Of a stretch of DNA of 64,000 nucleotides, positions 54,966-61,895 are shown piece after piece (position 1 is the stretch's first letter; every line of letters begins with the position of its first letter). The notes under the pieces are model-generated. The model saw only the letters and a list, made by a program, of their open reading frames with translations. It had not been told where the DNA came from and did not search any database. Origin of the DNA: Pseudomonadota bacterium (GTDB lineage: Bacteria > Bdellovibrionota > UBA1018 > CAIMNF01); assembly GCA_027486675.1 (NCBI GenBank), contig JAIXOQ010000007.1:1-64000 (forward strand). Reading direction: 5' to 3'. A program made the translations under genes and the position numbers.

Positions 54966-55531
54966 TGTTCGTCTCCAGCACGAAGGAGAGCATACATGGT
55001 CAACCTTGTGGAGCCGTACCGCTGATCCCGGAGCACCTTAAAATCTTCAGTTAGAAAAGGCCCACTCGGTGAAAAGGAGGCTTCAACCCCGATTTGCGAA
55101 TCCGGCCGTATCAACTCTTTCCATGGCCATTCTTTGAGCAGTGCCTGATCGAGTCCCTGGTCATAGGGGGGATCCATGAACACGAGGTCAAAGGGCGCCC
55201 GCAGCAGGACCCTCTGCAAAAGCCGTGTGGCCTCCCCTTGCAAGACGGTGACTTTCTGCACCACACCCAAGGTTTTAGCGTTGTCCTCAATCACCCGGAT
55301 CGCCTGCGGTGATTTCTCAACAAAAACGCAGTGAGCAGCGCCCCGGGATAAGGCCTCAAAGCCCAAAGCGCCCGAGCCCGCAAAGACATCCAGTATCTGA
55401 GCATCAGGGATACGCATCTGCCATGCATTGGCCCAAGCCTGCCTGAGCCTCGACTGAGTCGGTCGAGTGGCTTCAGTGCCCAGGGTGCGAATCATCCGAC
55501 CTTTAAACTCTCCAGACGTGATTCGTAGCAT
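54962..55531 (-). CDS. rsmD: 16S rRNA (guanine966-N2)-methyltransferase
   Basis: A 189-residue methyltransferase modifying G966 of 16S rRNA. Motif I is LDVFAGSGALGFEALSRGA (about 47-65) and the catalytic DPPYDQGLD near 122. A TTG directly before the ATG could also start it; the ATG at 55531 is chosen. TATAAT at 55543-55538 is 6 nt before the ATG, placing the transcript start near the codon itself. Confidence 0.93.
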   Translation of the reverse strand: MLRITSGEFKGRMIRTLGTEATRPTQSRLRQAWANAWQMRIPDAQILDVFAGSGALGFEALSRGAAHCVFVEKSPQAIRVIEDNAKTLGVVQKVTVLQGEATRLLQRVLLRAPFDLVFMDPPYDQGLDQALLKEWPWKELIRPDSQIGVEASFSPSGPFLTEDFKVLRDQRYGSTRLTMYALLRAGDEQ

Positions 55532-55537
55532 CAAAAA

Positions 55538-55582
55538 ATTATACTTCGAGGAATGACCCGCCAGAAACTTCTTTGGTATAAA
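55538..55582. promoter_or_regulatory. Compact divergent promoter region, both transcripts probably leaderless
   Basis: On the minus strand TATAAT (55543-55538) lies 6 nt before the rsmD ATG. On the plus strand TATAAA (55577-55582) lies 5 nt before the ATG at 55588, with ATGACC as a -35 candidate (55553-55558, 18-bp spacer). The minus -35 (TTCTGG-like) is weak. Neither start has a Shine-Dalgarno. With initiation about 7 nt after a -10 box, both mRNAs would start at or next to the start codon. Confidence 0.5.
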
Positions 55583-55587
55583 CTTCG

Positions 55588-58320
55588 ATGCCTGCCAGTC
55601 ATATGCGAAATTTCAACCCGAGCGCCCTACTCCAGAAAGAGAGACTGCAAAAAAAGCAGGGCGAAAAAGCTGACTCCACCCCTGAGGTCACACTTCCTGG
55701 GCTCGCTCCTTGGAAAAAACTTTTAAAGCAAGAACCCGAGACCGCAAACGATACGAATCCGGCACCTATTGCCCCACCTAAACGCAATCATCGCCTCCAT
55801 GCCTTTAAGGACTACCTGGATCGAGTGATTGCGGAACACTCCCAAAATCCTTCTGAACTTTTAAAACTAAACCCATCCCGAAAAGAGAGCCTCGGACGTT
55901 TTCTTTCCGAGTTAGCCCGCCAACCCGAGCCGGCTGATCCTGTGAAAGCACTCCTGAGCTTCATCGCGCCAGAACGCACAACAGTGCAGCATCAGGCGGT
56001 AGTGAATCTCTACCGGCAGATCGTGGTCGTTCATTTGGCCAAGGTTTTGCTCCTTCGATGCTGGTCAGAACGAGGCCTTTGTCCTTTCGGGGAGTCTGAA
56101 TTTAGGGATCCGAACGCAGCTCTCGACCGCATGCTTCGGGTGCATGCCACTCTCGCAAGACCGGCCTGGCAGATCACCCAGAAAAACTTTTTCTCCTGGT
56201 ACAAGCCAAGTGCAACTCGCGAAAAAGAACTGGCCCAACTGCTTGACTCAGCCGGAAACATCACAAGTGATGAAGTGCGGGACTGGATCCTCGAACTTGC
56301 AGTTGCTACCTCAGCGAGCACCTTGGGCGAGCGCGACCGCTACACACGTGTTCTTTATAAGAGCATTTGGAACGCAATTGAAGCGAACAAACTTTTGCGC
56401 GAAGTACCTAGTCTCCCTGGATTCCAACCCGGAGCACGTTTTGGATATTGCCCCACCCTCAGAGAGGGTTCCGTTTTCCAGGATGCCCCTCCCAGTCTGG
56501 AATGGATTGGTTTTGAATCCATAAATTTTGAACTCATTTTCGCGGAGCTCAGGTCCCTTTGGAATGGACCCCGTCCTCCTCTGCTTTGGGCAAAAGGCAG
56601 CGGCCTGGAGATGCGATCGGATGGACAAGGACAGCTGCCTTGGAACACAGGTAGCGTCGACATCATCGATCAAATCGACGGTATTAATTCCTGCGATATT
56701 GCATGGATTATTGAAGAAACCATCATAAAGCCACAGGGTAGATCCCTTGCAGCTCAGGCTCTACGCCGCAAAGTCGACGATCATCCACGACTTAAGAAAT
56801 TAAAACACCTGGGCACGTCGAGGGGAATGTTCCAAGCTCTTCAATCCTTAGAAAAGTTACGCTCGGGCGGAATCATGATTTGGGTCCGGGAGGAACTCCT
56901 CACCGATGAGTCGGGCAAACCAATCCTCAATGAGTTGATTCAGGAGGCTCAGATCCTATTGATCGCAGATCTCAGCGCTTTGAGGTCTGAAGATTCAACC
57001 GTACAGAGGGATTTGCCAAAGGCCCTCTACCTTTTCAGAAGAGAAGCCAACATTGAACTCAGGCAAAGCCATAGGCCAGTGATGGTAAAAGCTTTTGGGG
57101 CCTTACACTCTGAGGCGGATGTAGGACTGCTCTTCCAACGACTCTTTCAACTCGTTCAAAAGCCCGATGTTGTATTTCCACCCGAGCCGTTCTCCTTGAA
57201 TGCAAGGGTGAGCCCACTGATTCAAGTTGAGTGGGAAAATCGTTGGATGAATCCCGCCGATGACGTCTGGGTAGATCGAATCGAGCATCTCAAAAGAAAT
57301 TCGGAGTCTCTCGCAAACCTTTGCACCATTCGTCTGCTCCAAGAGCGTAAAAAGAACTCAAATGAAGCCGCCAAAGGGCCACTCGAACCCGCCTCTGGAA
57401 ATGGTTTTTTTGTGTACATTACTCATGCCAAGAATGATTCCGAACTCAAGACGAGTGCCGGCCAGGAATCACTCATTCTTCCCGCAGATCTAGATGTCGA
57501 GATCTTTTGGGTAGCACCGATGCAGCCCGAATGGAGTGCACCTTTAAGACGTCTGATGGAATCCAATTTCGCTCGCGATTGGCTGAATTATCACGCCGAA
57601 CGTCGCCGTGGCTGCTGGGTTATCCGCGAGCTCGACTTGCGCTCTTTACCAGTACCAACAGAGCTTGCCCAAGCACTCCGTTCCGGTGCATCGCCAGACC
57701 AACAGTCGATCACTGCCGAACTGGATCCACTACGTTTTCCAACAGAGCACATCCAGGCGCGACTCAAAGCTTTAGCACCGGAACAACCGATCTTAAGAGG
57801 CTATGCTTTTTGGAAAGCTGCCCATGCACTTGAGTTCATCGAACAACAAAGCAAACCCTTGTTTTCCCTTCTTCTGCCGAACGATGAGCTCGATTGGCTC
57901 AGACTCTTTGAAGCGACTCTGAGTCCAGCGCAACTGACCAGTCTTGACCGCCACCCGCTGATCAGAATTCAGGGCCCACTGCCGGACCTCGCAAGTGTTA
58001 CCCAAATGACTCGAATCAAAACCCCGGGCGATGGTTTGCTTCTAACTTCAGAAAAAAGTATCTACAAACAGGTTCTCGTTTTTGACCCGTGGTTACTTCA
58101 GGTCATTGAGGACTCCATGTCTCGGATGCTGAAGAAACTCGGGTCAATCACTTGGAAAGAGGCTGTGCAAAACCTACTGGTACCCAAGGACATTCCACCG
58201 GCACAAGAAATTGCAACCCAGGTGATTCAGGGCGTCAATGCAGAGCGCCTCAGAATGCGGGAGCTCCATCACTTGCTCGGCGCTAGCTTGAATCCTGTGG
58301 ACGTGGGACTCTTACAGTAA
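55588..58320 (+). CDS. Large hypothetical protein, faint adenine-DNA methyltransferase resemblance
   Basis: A 910-residue cytoplasmic-looking protein. A hydrophilic N-terminus (1-100) is followed by helices (VVNLYRQIVVVHLAKVLLLRCWSERGL near 135; WILELAVATSAS near 230) like the helical lobe of Eco57I-type N6-adenine methyltransferases. The middle (MFQALQSLEKLRSGGIMIWVREELLTDESGKPILNELIQ, then LPKALYLFRREAN) echoes the post-catalytic segment of that fold. No motif I (GxG) and no NPPY are seen, so if related it is inactive. The last 250 residues recall a target-recognition region. It is directly followed by a second unknown gene. Identity remains open. Confidence 0.5.
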   Translation: MPASHMRNFNPSALLQKERLQKKQGEKADSTPEVTLPGLAPWKKLLKQEPETANDTNPAPIAPPKRNHRLHAFKDYLDRVIAEHSQNPSELLKLNPSRKESLGRFLSELARQPEPADPVKALLSFIAPERTTVQHQAVVNLYRQIVVVHLAKVLLLRCWSERGLCPFGESEFRDPNAALDRMLRVHATLARPAWQITQKNFFSWYKPSATREKELAQLLDSAGNITSDEVRDWILELAVATSASTLGERDRYTRVLYKSIWNAIEANKLLREVPSLPGFQPGARFGYCPTLREGSVFQDAPPSLEWIGFESINFELIFAELRSLWNGPRPPLLWAKGSGLEMRSDGQGQLPWNTGSVDIIDQIDGINSCDIAWIIEETIIKPQGRSLAAQALRRKVDDHPRLKKLKHLGTSRGMFQALQSLEKLRSGGIMIWVREELLTDESGKPILNELIQEAQILLIADLSALRSEDSTVQRDLPKALYLFRREANIELRQSHRPVMVKAFGALHSEADVGLLFQRLFQLVQKPDVVFPPEPFSLNARVSPLIQVEWENRWMNPADDVWVDRIEHLKRNSESLANLCTIRLLQERKKNSNEAAKGPLEPASGNGFFVYITHAKNDSELKTSAGQESLILPADLDVEIFWVAPMQPEWSAPLRRLMESNFARDWLNYHAERRRGCWVIRELDLRSLPVPTELAQALRSGASPDQQSITAELDPLRFPTEHIQARLKALAPEQPILRGYAFWKAAHALEFIEQQSKPLFSLLLPNDELDWLRLFEATLSPAQLTSLDRHPLIRIQGPLPDLASVTQMTRIKTPGDGLLLTSEKSIYKQVLVFDPWLLQVIEDSMSRMLKKLGSITWKEAVQNLLVPKDIPPAQEIATQVIQGVNAERLRMRELHHLLGASLNPVDVGLLQ

Positions 58321-59043
58321 ATGCTGCAATCTGCTTGGCACGAAAGAATTCCAGTCCTGGAGGAAGAACGTCGTTACGAAAACCTTTTATCCCTGCATTA
58401 TCTCACCTGCGCTTGGACCGACCTACTCAGCGCTGCTGAACCCAAAGAAGACTACCGATTAGAGCGATTTGTACCGCCCGAACTCACACAAGATCTCTGG
58501 CTACTTGAAAAACTAAGGTTCGATAGACTGCCTCCAGACCTTGAGCGCATTGTCGATGAAACGTCGGTTTCAGAGACTTTAGATCATCTCGAGAAATTTT
58601 TTTGGACCATTCAACTTGCACTCCTCAACAATGTTGGAAGAAGCACCGAAGATCCCACCCAAAGCCAACTCATTTTTGGACGATTGGAAACCGCAAGTTT
58701 CGCAGAGGGTCGAAAGCGTGCCAAGGACCGATGGGGAGAATTACTACCTTTAAAAAAGGCGAGTCTAGCTTGGATTCCACTCAAACACGGTCCTTTTGGA
58801 GAATGGATCCTGCTTAGGTCCTCGTCTCATGATCTAGAGCTGCTCTGGAAAGGCGCCCCTCTGGTTCGTGCCGAGGTCACACCCTTTATGCAGGCGAATC
58901 GACTGCAGATGCTTCATCAAGAATGGGTCCGTGGATTCATCTACGGATTAAATCCAGAGCTAAAAGTTGACTTTAGAATTGATCCGGTTGATCCAAGCCG
59001 TTCGGTTCGTTCGACCATTCGTTTGACTGAGACTTCTGCTTAA
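58321..59043 (+). CDS. Hypothetical partner protein of the 910-residue protein
   Basis: A 240-residue protein whose ATG directly abuts the preceding TAA, implying tight translational coupling. Helix-rich N-terminal two thirds (for example LPPDLERIVDETSVSETLDHLEKFFWTIQLALLNNVG) and a beta-rich C-terminus (AWIPLKHGPFGEWILLRS). No known domain. It overlaps the response-regulator gene on the other strand by 71 bp at the 3' ends. Confidence 0.6.
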   Translation: MLQSAWHERIPVLEEERRYENLLSLHYLTCAWTDLLSAAEPKEDYRLERFVPPELTQDLWLLEKLRFDRLPPDLERIVDETSVSETLDHLEKFFWTIQLALLNNVGRSTEDPTQSQLIFGRLETASFAEGRKRAKDRWGELLPLKKASLAWIPLKHGPFGEWILLRSSSHDLELLWKGAPLVRAEVTPFMQANRLQMLHQEWVRGFIYGLNPELKVDFRIDPVDPSRSVRSTIRLTETSA

Positions 59044-60322
59044 GCCACCGGTAAATCGTGCGTTCATGAATTCCAAGAAACTGGGCGGCCTTCGCCCGGT
59101 CACCGTCAGCCCGCGCAAGCGCTTCTTCAAATAGAATAGACTCTGCCGCACGGAGTGATGACCCCACCGGGATCTTTACAGAATCAATTACAGCATCCGG
59201 GATCCGAGTTGCTTGCGGTAGATGATCCACCTGAATTTCTCCACTCATACTGAGTGCTAATGCGCGCTCCACCGCATTCTTCACCTCTCGCCAGTTCCCG
59301 GGCCAGTCATAGTTCAATAAGGCACGCTCCACGTCGTCGGTCAGATCGCGGACTTGATCGTTTCCAAAACGCTGCATCAGGTAATCTTTCACAAAGGGCA
59401 ATAGATCCTCACGTCGATCTCGGACGGAAGGAAGGACAATGCCAAGAACATCCAGACGAAAATAGAGATCAGATCGAAAACTTTGGTCACGAACCATATC
59501 CTTTAAGCTACGATTCGTTGCTGCTAGAACCCGTACATCAAAGGAATATTCGGCATTCGAACCTAAACGTCTAGCACGACGATCCTCAAGAGCCCTTAAA
59601 ATTTTTGGCTGCAGTCCCAAAGGAAGCTCAGCAATTTCATCCAAAAAAAGGCTTCCTCCGTTTGCGCTCTCAAAGAGACCAGGACGTGCAGTGGCCCCGG
59701 TATAAGCGCCTTTTTCGACGCCAAATAATTCAGCCTCCAATAAGGATTCAGGAATCGCTGCACAATTGATCGCTACAAAAGGGGCAGCGGCCCTAAGCGA
59801 CCGACGGTGAATCTCTTTAGCGATCACATCTTTTCCAGTGCCACTTTCACCTTGAAGCAATACCGTCGCGTCCGAACGCGAGACCTGAGAAACCTCGGTA
59901 TCGAGCCTCTTTGCAGCTATCGATGCACCCAACCAGTACTGTCCAAGATTTTTAGGAGGAAGGCTCTTCTGTACCTTTTTGATCGCATCAAGCAGCTGAT
60001 CTTTTGAAAAAGGCTTTTCTAAGAAATCTACCGCGCCCACCTTCATCAACCACACTGCCTCATCAACGCGCCCAAATGCGGTCATGACTAAAAACGGGAG
60101 TTCCGGATAGGACTTCTTGAGTTCCCGCACAAGATCAAGACCGTTCATTTCAGGCATACGCAAGTCAGTCACTACTAAGTCAACTCCAAGCTTCGCTACT
60201 ACCACGAGGGCCTCACGTCCGCTGGTAGCGGAAGTCACAGCATATCCAGATCGTTCTAGAATCTTCCGAGTCGCCTCTAAGCCTTGAGGATCATCATCCA
60301 CGATCAATACTGAAAGCGTCAT
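58973..60322 (-). CDS. Sigma-54-dependent response regulator (NtrC family)
   Basis: A 449-residue regulator in the standard order: receiver (1-120) with DDD near residue 9, phospho-acceptor Asp in VVTDLRMPEMNG and Lys in EKPF; AAA+ domain (about 140-370) with GESGTGKD, the sigma-54 contact loop GAYTGA (Tyr in place of the common Phe), and FLDEIAELP; Fis-type HTH (about 405-440, AAQFLGIHERTIYRWLK). It responds to the upstream kinase; targets unknown. The stop overlaps the unrelated gene on the plus strand. Confidence 0.93.
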   Translation of the reverse strand: MTLSVLIVDDDPQGLEATRKILERSGYAVTSATSGREALVVVAKLGVDLVVTDLRMPEMNGLDLVRELKKSYPELPFLVMTAFGRVDEAVWLMKVGAVDFLEKPFSKDQLLDAIKKVQKSLPPKNLGQYWLGASIAAKRLDTEVSQVSRSDATVLLQGESGTGKDVIAKEIHRRSLRAAAPFVAINCAAIPESLLEAELFGVEKGAYTGATARPGLFESANGGSLFLDEIAELPLGLQPKILRALEDRRARRLGSNAEYSFDVRVLAATNRSLKDMVRDQSFRSDLYFRLDVLGIVLPSVRDRREDLLPFVKDYLMQRFGNDQVRDLTDDVERALLNYDWPGNWREVKNAVERALALSMSGEIQVDHLPQATRIPDAVIDSVKIPVGSSLRAAESILFEEALARADGDRAKAAQFLGIHERTIYRWLKQKSQSNEWSNEPNGLDQPDQF

Positions 60323-61895
60323 TCAGAACTACCTCCTCTTGCAATATCCAACAAAAACAAGCGCCGCCTAATCGACTTTCAGAAACATGAATGGAACCGT
60401 TCATCGACTGAACAACCTGCTTCACAAAAGAAAGGCCTAGCCCGGTACCTTGCGCTTTTGTAGTTATAAAAGGCTCAAATATCTTCTCTCGCATCGCAGA
60501 AGGAACACCCTTGCCTGAGTCCTCCACCTGAACTGAAATTTGGTCAGCCCCTGCTCGTGACAATGAAACTTGTACGAACCCGGATTTAGTTTTATTTTCC
60601 GCGTCACCTGCTGCCGCAATCGCATTGGCAACAAGATTGGCTAAGGCTTGTTCAAAATGCTTCTCATCCCCTCTAATCCGAATAGCTCGTGTTTCTTTCG
60701 CTATCGTCCAATCTAAGCGAACCTGACTCGCCTGGATCGCGTTTGAAAACGTCGCAATCACACTCTCAATGCACTGAATCGGATCAAAGAGTCCCGCGGT
60801 CGAGACGCTTGCCCGAGACATACCTAGATAATGCTTCACAAGTTCTTTGAGGCGTTCTGATGAATCTAAAATCGACCTTAAACTCTGACGTGCTCCATGA
60901 ATATCTGTGCGTTCTGAGTCTAACGACTGGAGGGCTAGTTCAGCTTCAAGTCCAATCGAATGAAGTGGATTGCCCACATCGTGTGCAACTTGTGCGGACA
61001 TACGCCCGAGCTGGGCCCATCGCTCGTTCTCATGCACTCGCACAATCAGACGATTTTGTTCCTCTAACCGAATATTCTGAAACTCAAGTGTTCGCTCCTG
61101 TTCTGAGAGAGCGGTCAACACTTCGAGAAAATCTTTAGCAAGCTCACCTGCCTCATCACCTGCACGAAGCGACAATGTCTCAAGCGATGCGCGGTCCCTT
61201 AGGTCTAAATTCCAAGAGATCAAACTTCGCACCCCACGTCGCAGTACCCGGAGCGGCTCAATGGTTTTTTCGCCGAGCCAAAGCACAAGCAATGAAACCA
61301 CTACAATCACGGCCAGTAAGACCTTCATCGACAGTTCAAGTGTTGCAATCTGTCGGGGTGCTAACAAAAGCGCATCTTTGGTCTGGGTATCCAGTCGCTT
61401 ACGTCCTGACTCAGCAAACCCTAACAATCCCTTGAAGTCAGAGTCTAGCTTTGGGTATGCGCTGGCGGCGGCATCAAAGTCACGACGATTTAAAAAGTTG
61501 GCAATGGCCTGGATTTGCACCTTGACCTGAACATAACGAAGACGAGCTTCAGAAAAGAAAGTATTCCACCTGAAACGATCGGTCCCATCACTTTGCTCGA
61601 GGCGAGTGAGGTCAGCCTCAACGAGATTAAAAGCAAACTCGGGCAGCTTCCTCATCCTAAAGTTTTCATCCCCCCAGGATGAGACTGCGAAAACTCGTTC
61701 GACTTCCCTATTGAGAAGTTCAAGATTTGTTGAAAGCTGGGTGAGCTCTTTTCCAAGGGGCAATGAGAGTTCATCGATCCACGAAAGCTGCTGCCTTAAA
61801 GTGCGTGTCCAAACCACACTCGCGAGCGCACCAAATACAGAAACAGATATCAGTATGGCTAGCGCGAGTAGTAGGCGGGCACGAATGGATTTCAA
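60294..61895 (-). CDS. Sensor histidine kinase with HAMP domain
   Basis: A 533-residue membrane kinase: N-terminal transmembrane helix (about 6-27), periplasmic sensor region (about 30-185), second helix near 190-212, HAMP, coiled coil, HisKA with phospho-acceptor His in SAQVAHDVGNPLHSI (about 325), and HATPase with N box NLVANAIAAA, G boxes DSGKGVPSAMREKIFEPF and GTGLGLSF. Partner of the NtrC-type regulator, which starts inside its 3' end. Start is TTG at 61895 overlapping the nuclease stop as TTGA. Confidence 0.92.
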   Translation of the reverse strand: MKSIRARLLLALAILISVSVFGALASVVWTRTLRQQLSWIDELSLPLGKELTQLSTNLELLNREVERVFAVSSWGDENFRMRKLPEFAFNLVEADLTRLEQSDGTDRFRWNTFFSEARLRYVQVKVQIQAIANFLNRRDFDAAASAYPKLDSDFKGLLGFAESGRKRLDTQTKDALLLAPRQIATLELSMKVLLAVIVVVSLLVLWLGEKTIEPLRVLRRGVRSLISWNLDLRDRASLETLSLRAGDEAGELAKDFLEVLTALSEQERTLEFQNIRLEEQNRLIVRVHENERWAQLGRMSAQVAHDVGNPLHSIGLEAELALQSLDSERTDIHGARQSLRSILDSSERLKELVKHYLGMSRASVSTAGLFDPIQCIESVIATFSNAIQASQVRLDWTIAKETRAIRIRGDEKHFEQALANLVANAIAAAGDAENKTKSGFVQVSLSRAGADQISVQVEDSGKGVPSAMREKIFEPFITTKAQGTGLGLSFVKQVVQSMNGSIHVSESRLGGACFCWILQEEVVLNDAFSIDRG

